The notes under the pieces were generated by a model, which ran no database searches, was not told where the DNA came from, and saw only the letters and a list, made by a program, of their open reading frames with translations. A program made the position numbers and the translations under genes. From positions 6,149,001 to 6,213,000 of the forward strand of contig JAJFPB010000002.1 in the NCBI GenBank assembly GCA_020881915.1: a stretch of 64,000 bases of DNA. Reading direction: 5' to 3'. The DNA comes from Paramyrothecium sp. XJ0827 (Eukaryota > Ascomycota > Sordariomycetes > Hypocreales > Stachybotryaceae). The first letter of the stretch is position 1. Each line of letters opens with the position of its first letter. Below, one piece after another: positions 1 to 11,610 of this stretch.

Positions 1-1262
1 AACTTTTGCCGTTTGAATCCTGCTCAAATGCTGATAAGAGTGTCGATTAGGGCTTGTGGTAAATTTCAATGGGAACTTTCTGGTGAGACACTCCGGAAAG
101 GGGTTTAAGCAGATCCGTAAGTGTTGAAGCACAAATCATTCCGTGAATAATTGCTCGGCCTACAATCGATCGAACCCAGAACAGCTTGTGTTGTGATTTT
201 GTAACGGGCTGACTGTTAATTCGTTAGTACAGGCATTATCTGAGGATGCCGGCATGATTTAAAGCACGGTCAGATTACTCTTACTTCTACATCTCGGTTA
301 CGGGGGTCCGATTAGCCCGCTTCATGATCGTGGTTCGACAGATATTAAGTATCAGCAATCAATGCGTTACTAAAACGCGGATTATGCTCAATCAAGCGTT
401 GAGATAGCATTGTCTGATGAAGGAAATCAAGAAAGAGCTTCTCTTGTTTGTATTGTGTCTACAAGAGCCGTGAATTGAAAGATCTGTGTCAGGCTTGACA
501 CACAGGGGGGCCTGTCATGCGTTGTTCCTACTACGGAGAATGCATTGCTAGACCTTTCAACACTTGCCCGGTTACATCCCCGGTCAGGTCAAGTCTAGAC
601 CGGTCCATTTGATTGTCTGCACAGCCAAATTTCAGCTGGCACTGCGGGATTTTCCCACACGTTGTCATCTGCCTTAACATTGGAGTAAAGCACCCTTGCC
701 AAAACGTCATCTTCTCCTTAGGAAACTCCTACCCTAGAGTGTACAGTTCATATATCCTTAGGACCGGACCGTCACATCTTGCTACCGCAGCATAGTCACT
801 AGTCAGAGGCAGGCAAATCCGCCAGGGGCACAGCAGGCTAGTCAGTGGGACAGGCAAATCCACCAGCGGCACAGCATGCTAGTCAGTGGCACAGGCAATC
901 GCCCAGCGGCACAGTAAGATTATCACAGGCATTGTGATCCATTAGCTCCATGTCTTCAACTCCCACCATACACCGCCTATCTTTTATATATGCCGGGCTA
1001 TAGAAACTAATCTAGGAAGCTAACCACACTAGGATATGAGATATCATAGCCCGTCTACTATACCGTACTAGCAACATGCCTTGTTTCCCTATATGATTGT
1101 GTGGTTTGCCTCCTATTTCATAGATTAGCTCACTTGATATCTCTACATTACAAAATTTCCACCCAATATTGTGGCAGCGATAGTGAGTCCTTTTACGTCG
1201 ATCCCTAAGTGACATGTACCAATTTTTTCTGACAATATAACCCTACCTTAGCTACCAAGAAT
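1..1262. other. Intergenic, no convincing gene
   Basis: No reading frame here shows a recognisable domain or long coding run. The only short open frames (613-795 on plus, 1012-1215 on minus) have no family resemblance. The stretch contains the tandem repeat at 799-918. The last ~60 bases before 1263 are probably the promoter of the secreted-protein gene that starts there. Confidence 0.6.
799..918 (+). repeat. Three-copy ~40-bp tandem repeat
   Basis: Three imperfect direct copies lie head to tail at 799-837, 838-878 and 879-918. Each begins ctagtcag, carries caggcaa in the middle and ends with cggcacag or a close variant (gggcacag in copy 1). Copies differ by a few substitutions and 1-2 base indels. 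The function is unknown. It could be a minisatellite or a repeated regulatory block 345 bp upstream of the secreted-protein gene. Confidence 0.85.
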
Positions 1263-1883
1263 ATGCTTTATAACACCCGGGCAGCCGTTGTGGCCATTCT
1301 CCTAGGCAGCGTTATCACGCTTGCCGCTCCAACTTCGCTGCAGGCCGACGCAATGACAGCGAGGGCTGAGACCGACCACGAGGAGTTTACCTCGGAAAAG
1401 CTCCCTGGTGGAGTGACAATCCTTCCTTCGGGCACTAAACTCTACGGACTCTCCACTTCTCTCAACCCCGCTGTTCAAGTTAAGGGCAAGCTTAGCAAGC
1501 GTAACGCGGATTACTGCGGCGATTCTACCTTCGTCAACAAGTCATCGCCTGGCTCGCCCCTGCATAGAGATTGTGCTATTCTCCGTGACGAACTTTACAA
1601 CCTTCCTGGAGAAGGGACCGGTTGGCAGGTCCCTCACTGCTTCGGTAACTGCAAGTTTCAACTTGGTGACCATGGAACGTGCGTTTTTGGAGTAAGCTGT
1701 GATATAGGACTTGGAGGACTCTATCAGTGTGTCGTCGGTAAATTAGACGCTGGGGATCTGGTTAGGGATACAATCACTAGATTCTCCTGGTTTGATAAGT
1801 GCGCTGGAGAGGGTTGGATGACGTGTGATAGTATATATGGTACCCGTGTTATGGGTGCATCTTGGGCTGTCTGGCATACATGA
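1263..1883 (+). CDS. Small secreted Hce2/Ecp2-like protein
   Basis: A single-exon gene of 206 aa. Residues 1-28 form a hydrophobic signal peptide, so the product should be secreted. A dibasic Lys-Arg at about residues 79-80 (LSKR|NADYCGD) directly precedes the cysteine-rich domain and looks like a Kex2 processing site. The domain runs from there with the Hce2 pattern: CGDSTF near the start, SPLHRDC about 15 residues later, and GTCVFGV downstream. It has nine cysteines in all. Hce2 proteins are homologues of the Cladosporium fulvum effector Ecp2 and are linked to plant necrosis or to antagonism between microbes. In several fungi the domain is fused to subgroup-C chitinases, and one such chitinase lies at 53.3-57.2 kb here. 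The role is inferred from the fold pattern only. The family call is fairly sure; the target is unknown. Confidence 0.8.
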   Translation: MLYNTRAAVVAILLGSVITLAAPTSLQADAMTARAETDHEEFTSEKLPGGVTILPSGTKLYGLSTSLNPAVQVKGKLSKRNADYCGDSTFVNKSSPGSPLHRDCAILRDELYNLPGEGTGWQVPHCFGNCKFQLGDHGTCVFGVSCDIGLGGLYQCVVGKLDAGDLVRDTITRFSWFDKCAGEGWMTCDSIYGTRVMGASWAVWHT

Positions 1884-2290
1884 ATATTAGGAAGCTATTA
1901 TTAAACCGACGGGCATTTGTCTCTACGGAAAAGGAATAGCTCTATACTATATAGCCGGGGATATCCTAAGTACTGTAAATAAGGGGGAAGTTAAGCCTTA
2001 GGTAGTTAAATAGAGATATATTATTAAATTCCTAATTTCTTTTTCTAGGTTTAATAATTAAGAGTCTTAAAGCTATATTTCTTTAAAAGGATGAAAACTA
2101 CTAAAAGAGTAGAGCTATAAGACTAAGCTAGTATAGTAGAATTAAGATTAAGAAGATTTAATTATATTTTCTAGAATTTAATTTTAAAGAGGTCCTATAT
2201 AAACCTAATTACTATATTAGAGATAAAATATATTTATTTATATTTATTTAAGTTTATAGCTTCTCTTTTTTATTTGTTCTAGACTAGATA
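1884..2290. other. AT-rich, RIP-like tract
   Basis: From about 1890 to 2280 the sequence becomes very rich in A and T, dense in TpA and poor in CpA and CpG, unlike the GC-balanced genes on either side. No reading frame survives. This composition is what repeat-induced point mutation leaves on an old transposon copy. The call is an inference from composition; no parent element was recognised. Confidence 0.6.
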
Positions 2291-3300
2291 GTAACCTTTT
2301 TATAGTGCATACCGTTACCTGCAATGGTCCAATGACATGAGGGCAAATCAGTAAGTGAACTCGTGACTAAGAGAGAGCTGGACAGAGCTAACAAGTCGTC
2401 GTTAAGCTTCGTCAGCAGTGTATGGGTCTGGCGTACGAAGGAAGAACAACACAGCCCCCCAGAAGGGTGGCATGGCAAGACTGACGACATCAATGCGGGC
2501 CGTGGTGGCGACTATCTATACCTGATCTGGAAGAGCCGCGAATACACTGGGCCTAAAAGCCCGTAGATAGTGCTCGTATGCCTGTGAAATTGACAACGCA
2601 AGCAGCTTAGTATCCTCGGGACAAGTTGATGAGGGATGAAATCGGCCATATACTAAACGAAATGATTGGAATCTCTTGTCAAAATTGAAACATCCCTACT
2701 ACATACTTTACTTCTCTAATTGTGTCAACTCACCCTGCTCATCTCTAGATGGTTGAGTACTATTCCCCATTAAACACGATTATAAAGATGTCTCTTCGGC
2801 TGTGCCCCCAATTTTCCAAGAACTACACCAAGGATCCAGAAGTGTCCGAACGGGCCACGGCCGTCAATCCCAAGCTGCAAACCCTTGTTGAGTTGCTCCG
2901 CCGTGAACTGGCGGTCTCCTTCCACGTAGGATCATTCATCACCTTGTTCCGAACGCTCGGTCCGAACGTGTTCCGTAGCAGTAGCAGAGTTGGAACTGTT
3001 GACACATCCAAGAGCACTATGGCTCATGTACTTTGAGACCGGTATTATGTCACGTATATGGAAGCTTTGTTGAGAAAAGCGGTGTTTTTATCGCTTTCCC
3101 TAAATATTGAGAAGGAAGTGGGTATGCAAATGAGGAGAGATACTGATACATCAGTTGACTTATATATTTTTTTTCATTTATCCTTCTTTCTCGTGGTGAG
3201 GCAACGCTGCAGAAGACGGTGTTACACAAAGAATTCCTCATTTTTATTCTATCTAGGTAGGGATCGTGAGAAAAGGATTCATTGTTTCTGGATGATTGAC
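2291..3300. other. Intergenic, no convincing gene
   Basis: Several short open frames overlap on both strands (for example 2749-3036 plus and 2823-3017 minus), but none shows a domain, a signal peptide or codon use that sets it apart. The stretch separates the Hce2-like gene from the 3' end of the tyrosinase gene. Confidence 0.55.
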
Positions 3301-5518
3301 TCAAGTTGACTGGCTAAACATAGCAATCTGACTACCCTCATCGAATCCTCCTGGCCTGCCGGCGGTAATCTCAGGATAGGTATTCGAGTTACCGAAGCTT
3401 GGTGCTTCAGATCCTGCTTCTGGTATGATAAGATCTTGAGAACTGACACCCACCGTAAGGTTGAAATCGTCATGGATCGGGACGTTCTGAACATCCTGTG
3501 GATCATTAGGAGCTGTCTATCTCTCAGGAGAGGGCTGGGTACATACCTTGACGACTCGCCAATCAAGATTATCTGTCAAGTACTTTACGACAGCAGCTTC
3601 ATCGCTGACATCGATTCCTCTCTTGTCCAAAACTCCGCTAAGAGGAGCAGTGCCAGTGACGAGCTGGTCTCTTTGAGACTGAGAGAGGCAATTGGCGCAG
3701 CTGTTTCTGTCCAGGGTGGACAACAAACTGATGGCGCCGACCTGGTTCTCGGAGAAGAACCAATCATCAGCATCTTCTGGGACCTGTCCAAGGAAGATAT
3801 AGATGACCCAAGTGCCTGTCAATGCAAAGTTCTTGACGCGAACAAATGCCTCCCAAACCTTTGTCGTCCGCGCCGGAGCCGGACCTCTTGGTGGTGGTAG
3901 CGGCGCTCCTACCGGAGGCTCCGCATCCACAGGCTCCTTTGGAGGTACTTCTTCACCAGGAGCGCCAGTTGGTGGTCCTCCACTAATAGGTTGAGGAGGG
4001 GGAAGATAGCCAGGTCTGTACAATTTTTCGATTGCGTTCGTCGCAGCAACCGACATCTTATCAGGGTTGTTGATGAGCTCTACGGGTGTCTCAGGGTAGT
4101 AATAACCGCCCTCAAATGTACTAAGAAGATCTTTGACATCGTCGGCAATCCAATATGGGTTGCCGTTGGCTGGATCGGCCCTGTGCCATGGCTCCAGGCT
4201 AGAATTGCCATCTTCTACTGTCTGTGCATTCGCATTGAATCGAGGCAGTAGCGATGGAAAAGGATGAATAATCACCTCCTCCTTCTGTCTTGCTTGCCAC
4301 AGTGCGACAAGTCTGTCACAATTAACGTGGTGCAGCCAAAAGATGGGATCGAAGGAGCTTGCTTGGACTTCAGTCATGCTGCCGGACTTGAGTGGACCCG
4401 TGTACCCCTTTTTGAGTAAGCCTGCCTGCGAGCCAGAGAAATTGTGTATGTTGTTATGCATCATCTCGATAGAGCTTAAGGCTGTTGCGCCGTTCGAGCC
4501 TCTCCAAGCTTGACAGGTCAGCTCATCAAAGTCGGTACTCCGGAGTAAGAGATTCCAAGTCATTTCGGTAAACTGTCTGCCGATGGTGATCATCTGATTG
4601 TCACACATATCTATGTTGGTGATTCCATTTGGGTCAGGGCAACGTTTGGACTCTGTCCATGGCTCCTTGTTCTCCCATTCCATTTGTTTCTGGACAATGC
4701 CTTTAGCATAGTCCGAGGTAAGCTTGAAGGACCAGAGGGGATTATGGTCGAGATGAAGATCTTCCAATGTTCCAGGCTGGTTGCCCGGAACAGATATAGT
4801 GATATCCGGCGTCTTGATAGCGTCAGGGAGGGAGGAATCGAATGCCCAATCCCAGTATCTGACACAATTGTTAGCTCGACGTGATTTAGCAACGAATTCT
4901 AACTAAATGATAGACTGTACGTACGGTAGGCGAACCTCGGGTAGAGCTGCAGCATAGGCTTCCTTTGTGCTGCCTGTAGAATTGTCCACAATGTCCTTGG
5001 CGTATGCATAGATCATTTGCTGTATCAGTGCTTAGCGTGTTATTCCTTAGAATGTGTGCCTTCATACCTCGTATAGCATCAGATATGGCCGATGCCATGG
5101 AATGAACAATGTACTACGATGCGTACAGTAGCCTACGGGAACATCTTTCGAGAATGGGTCGGTAGAATCATTCTGCCATTTGACGGGGGGAACGCCATGA
5201 ATGCCTGTAATCACCATCAGTCTAAACCTGGTATGTATTCGGGTTCATCTCACCAGTGACTTGAAAATAGCTTGTTCCTGTAACGTTATCCTTGTCGACT
5301 TGCTCATTGCCTGCCTGTTGCCAGGCGAGTAAAGCTTGCACATAGAGCGAGAAGGCCAACTTTTGCTCCTCCTGGAAAACTGCTAAAGGCCGACGTAAGC
5401 CAGGCCTGCCACCTTGGGTCTGGATCCCTGTGATCGGAGTTGGTGTTGGTATGACTGGAGACATTTTGTTGATCTGCTGAGATTGTGTTGGGCTTGGTTC
5501 TTTTGGAGGATTGAACAC
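3301..5518 (-). CDS. Tyrosinase (polyphenol oxidase), five exons
   Basis: Type-3 copper enzyme that oxidises phenols to o-quinones, typically for pigment or browning. The exons I infer (minus strand) are 5518-5254, 5204-5068, 5019-4925, 4858-3547 and 3495-3301, joined by GT-AG introns of 48-66 bp, giving 667 aa in one frame. Copper site A is intact: GIHGVPPV near residue 91 in exon 2, then HRSTLFIPWHRPY (His-x8-His). The RLPYWDWA motif forms only across the exon 3/4 junction, which supports that splice. Copper site B is intact: HNNIHNF and FDPIFWLHHVNCDR. A proline-rich linker follows and then the usual beta-rich C-terminal domain, completed by the last exon. There is no obvious signal peptide, so it is probably cytosolic. 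A second Met 18 codons in (5464) fits family N-termini better. No lesion was seen. Confidence 0.9.
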
Positions 5519-7976
5519 ATAATACAGAGAATGGAGGTCTCCCTAGCTTTTATGTTTCCTAGTCTTGCCGCTCAGCAGACGACGTCCTCTGAACCCTGCA
5601 TAGTGGCGTCTGCGTGGCTGGGCTGAGCTACCGAAAGAAAAAAGGCTATCGAAAAGCCCTGGAAAGCGCTATTGAAGCTCCCCAAAGCGGGGGTGAGATG
5701 TGTTGCCGAACATAGAGCTTCCGATCGGCCATCCCGCCAGTGCTCGGCCACTTGAGCTTGCTACTTCAAATCGTCGCTGGATGAGGGCTTGCAGAGTAAT
5801 GTGCATCAACAAGACGGAACGATTTCATCAAAAGCTGTATTAGGCAGACTTCACTGGGCGTCCGGGATGTGATCAAACGAGTGGGTCAGTGGAGGAGGGG
5901 CTTCTTTCTAGCATGTGAGAATTGCGTCAAACTCTCTCGGATTGTTCTCTTGCACTGGAGAAGAGTCTCCTCAAAGCCTAACATCTACACTGCGATATTG
6001 CTCGCAAATGTTAGCATGTATCCAGTCGAGATGTAGGCTCGAGATCTTGAACTTTGTTGCTTCTTCCTCATCACACTTATTCTCGCCGATACTTTTGTGG
6101 TAGATTACCTATATTGAGAAAGCGCATTGCTCATTTCGACCTAGTTGAGGCTCAGCGATCCTGTTCCAAAATACATCTTCATTGCTTTCCCAGTCGTATA
6201 CTCTGCTGGTATGAAACCATGCTACCGTACGTGTTTCAGAGGCCATCACCACCGTGTATGAAAAATGAAAATTGTACCGTCTGCAGCTTATCAGAGCCAG
6301 TGCGACAAACTTTTCCCATACATGTCCGTAGTCATGAAATGCTGTACATACAAGGTCGGCGCTACTGGTGAGTCTTTCCCAATCTCGGCGCCTGCAGTCA
6401 CAATCACCATTGCCATAGTGTGAGAAGCACCAGGTCAGCCATATCTGTGGATCTCTACTGACCTGGAAAGCAATACTGCCACCATTTCGAATCCCAACAA
6501 GCCTGAGACTTCCACAAACTGGGCGACCAAAATAACCTTTGCAGCTAAGACCACTGTGAAAACGAGAGGCGAAGTTACTTTGAAAACCTTTGGTGAGGCG
6601 CAACAGGCACCTTGATTATTTACTGAGGGAAGAGGCATTGAAAAATTAAAGAAAACGTGAAACATGAAACAGAAGGAACATGCCATACAATCAATCTCTA
6701 GAGCAGTTGCTATAGCTATAGGGGAGCTAAAGATGCATTTCCTTTCTCTGATCATCACCATACCAGGCTTATTTGTTGGTATTCGGATCTGGTCTTGCCC
6801 ACTGTGAAAGTTTACGCTTCTGGTCTTGCCGCATTTTGTAGCCTTGAAGATCGGCCGCAACCGTAACTATTGTGGTGGCCTCTGCCGCATCCGACGATAG
6901 CCTTTGCCCTAATCCCAATTCACTGATTAGGAGGACCAGTAAAGACACAGCTGTCGTCACAAGTCTCACAATGGACATCATTTCGACCATTTGGAGTCTC
7001 ATTGGCACAGAGACCATTGTGGAAAGGCCAACTGCAATCACTACAAGTGTCTTTGTTGTGACAGGGGCAAGCTATGCCACCACAGTCACGGCATTTGCTA
7101 CTGCCTCTACCGCTACTGATTTCTCTATTGCAATGGAGAAGTCAACCATGAAGACAACCGAGCAAGTCATTTAAACCAAGGAAAGTGAAGTCACCGCCAC
7201 AACTCATGTTGATACAGCTTAATGATCCTATTCTCTATTCTTCGTTACATTTTCAGGCTCAGCTAGGGCATCTTCAACCATTGGGACGATCGTAATAACT
7301 TTGATTTTCACAGACTTCTTAAATAAGAAGAGAGCAGCTGCAAATCAAAGGAAACGCTGGTCTTCACCCATGGCGCGGATTGTGCATGGGGACAAACAGC
7401 CAATAGGCCAATCCAAGCTAAGGTAGAGGCAGCTCTACTCAAGACGACTAGAGAGTGCAACAGAATCGAATGCTCTGCGCGTATAGTCAAGGAGACAATG
7501 ACATCAGTAGCTGATCGATCGACAATGAAGATGTCTATGATTAACCTGACCTTGCACATGGCGAGATTGTTTGACGCCAGAATGCGGTCGATTAGCTGCT
7601 CACGTCGTGGCATCTCGCACTAGTGTCACGGAGTTCGGTGACTCGGACCCCGATAACAGGATAGGCATCATTTGCTCGTCTGCATGGTTGGATTACAATG
7701 GAGACACACATGGTGAAACCGTACAACGGAATCCGGCTTCTCGGACTGCGAGTTCTCGAGATCTGTGTTACGAATTGGCCACTTGTGCGCAAAGACCTGC
7801 CAGAATTGTCTTGATGGAGAGAATCATCGGCTATATAAAGGCGAGTTATCCGCCATACTTCGACTTGCGAAACCAGGAGCATTCACTGAGACTGTCGCGT
7901 CACGTTTGTTGCTTTTTGCACCAATACACAACTGTTCCAATTCTGAATGTCAAACTTCAGCCATCTCAATAGTATC
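5519..7976. other. Gene-poor stretch; possible Ser/Thr-rich relic
   Basis: About 2.4 kb with no intact gene. The plus-strand frame at 6872-7174 encodes a Thr/Ser/Val-rich run (TTSVFVVTGASYATTVTAF) like the stalk of a fungal wall protein. A second Thr-rich frame lies near 6465-6614. They are out of phase and carry no domain, signal peptide or anchor, so at best this is a decayed wall-protein gene. I could not identify anything else in the stretch. Confidence 0.35.
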
Positions 7977-8747
7977 ATGGTCCGTATCAGATCAACGATT
8001 ACTAGCCACGAGGGCATCACTTGGTACTACGAGCAGGAAGGTTCCGGCCCACATGTCGTGCTCATACCTCACGGCATCGGCGACTGCTACGAGTTCGACA
8101 AGTCCATGAGCCTCATTGCCAGCAATGGCTTCACTGTGACAACATTTGACAACCCCGGCATGTCGCGCTCTTCCAGCGCTCCACCCGACGCATATCAAAA
8201 TGTCACGGCGCGCAAGCTAGCGGCTCAAGTTATCTCTCTCATGGATGAGCTGCGCATCGAAATTGCTACCTACTGGGGGAGTAGCTCAGGCGGCGCGACT
8301 GTTCTTGCGCTTGCAGCCGGGTACCCGCACCGCACCCGCAACGCTCTACCGCACGAAGTTCCAATTGGAGAACAGAAGATTTTCATCAATTTGATGCAGA
8401 GCGAGGACGACGATGTGATTTCCAACACAGTCGCAAATGCATTTGCGGGCCAGTTTCCCAGCGACATGGGCGCGTGGGAGAGCCTAGGCGATGAATTTCA
8501 TGCGAGACTATGGAGAAACTACCCCCGTTGGGTCAGAGGATACGGCGCGTCCCTGACACCATCGATTCCCATGGCCCTTCAGGACCTGAAGCAGAGGCCG
8601 CTAGACTGGTCGATCGGTGCCCAGACTCCAACTGCCATGTTCATTGACAATATTGTGACAGCAACTCAGGCTGCAATTGGTATTCGAACGCTCCCAGGGA
8701 TAGTAACGCTTTGCTGTAATGTTTCCCTGACCAACTCATTGAAGTAG
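7977..8747 (+). pseudogene. Zearalenone-lactonase-like hydrolase, C-terminus lost
   Basis: Alpha/beta-hydrolase frame closely resembling the fungal zearalenone lactone hydrolase family (ZHD101), which opens the macrolactone of the polyketide mycotoxin zearalenone. The Met at 7977 matches the family N-terminus (GITWYYEQEG soon after); an upstream Met at 7947 also exists. Counting from 7977, the nucleophile Ser is at about 103 in GSSSG and the acid Glu at about 127 in HEVP. The cap region and LDWSIGAQTPT are conserved. Just after LPG the similarity stops. The family has the catalytic His immediately next, but here the frame reads IVTLCC and ends about 15 codons on, with no His in any frame and no splice that restores it. 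The 3' end abuts the convergent NLR relic. The product is probably inactive as a lactonase. Confidence 0.75.
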
Positions 8748-8758
8748 GTTATAGCCCG

Positions 8759-11610
8759 CTATTTCTCTGTTCCTAAAGAGACAGGTTCGGAATTTTGTCC
8801 GCGGGTGATTCTGACACCTTTCATCCCATCCCGTGTACTATTTGCTTCCTGCCATTCGATGTTCTGCTTACCCCAGAACCTTCCGGCCCAGCATGTCACC
8901 ATCTGTTCAAAGGTCATTGCCTCGTCATCTCCGTCCACGTCTACGCCTAAATGGCCTTGCGGGAGTATCTTCTCGTCTCGGAGCTTGCGAGCCTCTTGAA
9001 GACAAGCGTCTGCATCCATATGCTTCCCTTGATCCTTTAGCACCAACGAAAGCCTATAAAGAGCCCGTGCGACTGAAGTATCGTAAATTCTTTCCCTGTA
9101 TACTAGGCAACTTCGCAAGTTTGATATCTAAATACTATCAATGCCCCGTAAAAGATGAAAGATGGCCAGAAGAAAGATCGATAAAGACTTACTCTGCCTC
9201 TGTAAGGTTGCCGTCAAGATGGTGCATCATCCCCACAGCATAATAACTGTCGAACACTGCGTTGCTGTCCTCGTCGAGCGTTTCCCTCTTCATATGTAGC
9301 ACATCGATGCTCTCCTGTAGGGCGCGTTGAAGATCACCGCTGTTGAAAATCACTGAAGCTCGCATGAATCTATGGAACAACGTCTTGGCCGAGTTGCCCC
9401 CACCAAGCCATTCCGTGAACTTCTCGGCTTGGCCGCGCGAAACAGCAACAAGTGCAAGGTTCTTGTATTCTTCCGCAATACCCGAGCCAGTCTTGTTTGA
9501 CTTTTCATCACCCCAGCAAAGTTTGATTCTCAGAGATTCTTCCAAGAGTGAATAGGCTCTCTCGTAATCCTCGCAATGGATGTAGGCACATGCCAAGTTG
9601 TTCAACGCTGTCAACATTTGCAACTCATCTGTTTCCCTTTCATCTGGCGACGATAGCAACAATTTCTTTTGCCGGCGCTTCAAAACCTACTCTTTGTGTC
9701 TGATACCTCTGCCTTTCGTTGTACAACCATTGTTGGGCTCGAAAGATGCCTGAATATAGAGGATCTGCGTATAGATTGGGTTTGGGTCCTCGGGATCGAG
9801 AACCTTGGAGCAGATTTTCTCGGCCGTACTCAGAACGCCCATAGAATCTTTGGGCAAATATTTTCTCTCCCACATGTAGTTCCCAATATCTGACAACAAT
9901 TCTGCAAAAGACAGAGAAGGTTCAAGCTTTGTTCCGATTTTTTGCGACTCATCGTAGATGGAATGAAGACTAAGAACATGTGGGAGGCTTCTTTCGTATT
10001 CTCGAAATGCATCTGTAGGGGAGGAGCGCGGGCGATTGCTGTGGAGTTACTGCCCTAATCAAATAAAATGCTTGACGAAATATCCTCTGGTACTCTGATG
10101 GGTCTTCCTTCTGGGCAAGTTCATAGATCAGATTTTCCTTCAGTGAGCGATGGATGAAGATACTTGACGTCGCATAATGGAGACCAGACCCAACACGAGT
10201 GATAAGACAACGTTTGATGAGCTCGGTGCGTAGTTGTATCATTCTATCATCGTCATCAGCATTCTCGTATTGAGTCTCGTTTGCAACGGAGTCTTCCGAC
10301 ATCAACTTACGTTGTATGATCCCCATTATTGGATTGTAAGAACCGTAGGTCGGAATGCAGGTGGTTCCGAAAGAAAATGTCCTCCCAGATGTTTTCTGGG
10401 CCTAGAAGTGCGATAATGTCCAACAGACTCCGCGCATCCGGTTTCAAAACACCTAGGGCGATATTGAATACAGTTCGTAGGGTTTTATCATAAGACCACG
10501 CCGCGAGTCCAGGTTCGTCGTACCAAGTTGATTTTTCTTTGTAGATTGCTAGAAACTCTTCAAATGTTAAATCTGACTGGCTGATATATCCTCCGATCTG
10601 GGCGATCGCTAGTGGTAGCCCTCCCACAAGATCTGAAATTCTTTTCGTGATCTCTTCGTTATGAGATATACTCGATGCTCTTGAATTTCCTTCGTCGTCT
10701 GAAATCTCCGGGTTAACTATCGAGTTGAGCAAAGATGCCCCGTCGTCTGTGGGGAGCCCCTCGACTCTTATCCGTAAGGCCTTGGGGAATCCATATCCCT
10801 GAGTTGGGTGGTAATGAGAATAGATCCTGCAGAGTTTGCTGGTATATACGGCTTTATAAGACTCAAATCAATGACGTTGTCGAGGGTAAGTAACCATGAG
10901 TCATCTTTAACATGGCATGCATTAGCTGGTGCGCTTTGAAACACGGAAAAGCCAACTGACTAGTTGTTGAGAGCCACCTTCTAGCCTCTTTGATGTTCCT
11001 CTGTTGGTCTGTTGAATCCCACGTGATTTCTTGAGGACGGGTGACTGTTCGTACGATAGCACCGTACTTCTCAGCCATTTCGGGGTCCGTTTCCGATGGG
11101 ACCCAGAAGATGTGATCGAAGTCTTGCTTATGACGGCGAGTGTATTCGATGGCAATCTGAGTCTTGCCCATGCCCCCCAACCCGCTCAGGACACATGAGT
11201 GTTGCCTCAAATTCCCGTCACGGTGCGAAGGGGGTTTGAGACGTTCGTGGATGGCTTCCAGGTCCTTTTCTCTACCGCGGAATAGGTCGTTAAACGGTAT
11301 ATCGTCAAGTGTGCTCTGCCGTATTGTCTCTGGGGAGGAGATGCGCGTCATGGACCGGGTCTGGAGAGCCTGTACTTCGTCAACAAATCGGCGCACACAC
11401 GCTCGTATGCTGCAACAGGGTTTTATCTTTACCAGGAGCATTCTTTACAAAATTGTAGTGATTGTTGTGGATGTCGCCATTGTGCATATGACTAGCTCCC
11501 GAAGCCAGGGGTTTTCGACAAGTATGGTTGCGGCAATGGTGAGATTCCGGCGCAGAGGGAGCGTCCCGGCGTTCTCGCTTCTGTCGTTTGCGTGACTTTG
11601 AGTCGGCCAT
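8759..11610 (-). pseudogene. NLR (NB-ARC plus TPR) gene, decayed
   Basis: NOD-like receptor of the fungal STAND class. These sense non-self and can trigger incompatibility. Exon 1 (11610-11449) has a basic N-terminus and HNNHYNF. A 79-bp intron leads to exon 2 (11369-10961) with the Walker A motif GLGGMGKTQ. A 56-bp intron leads to the kinase-2 motif WLLTLDN. Further introns fit at 10310-10244 and 9192-9096. The C-terminal half is tetratricopeptide-like, including the PHVLSLH region near 9985. There are three lesions with no splicing explanation: a one-base deletion near 10790 inside NB-ARC (between RDM and GFPKALRI), an extra C in a C-run near 10019, and an in-frame TAG at 9689-9687. The TAG could be a CAG changed by C-to-T, as RIP does. 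Assembly error is possible for the indels but does not explain the stop as easily. Confidence 0.75.

Noticed and set aside
2749..3036. Plus-strand 95-codon frame
   Set aside because: No family resemblance, and an equally open frame runs antisense. Probably chance.
3436..3900. Plus-strand 154-codon frame opposite the tyrosinase
   Set aside because: A shadow of the real minus-strand gene, whose copper motifs and introns are clear.
6109..6860. Minus-strand open frames of 141-164 codons
   Set aside because: No domain and no signal peptide, they overlap each other in different frames, and their residue make-up is not protein-like.
10244..10310. Apparent one-base insertion in the NLR gene after RFLQSNNG
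   Set aside because: A strong gtaagt donor and a tag acceptor form a 67-bp intron that restores the frame, so this is not counted as a lesion.
11370..11448. Apparent frame change between the NLR N-terminus and NB-ARC part
   Set aside because: A 79-bp GT-AG intron with a ttgac branch site fits both frames exactly.
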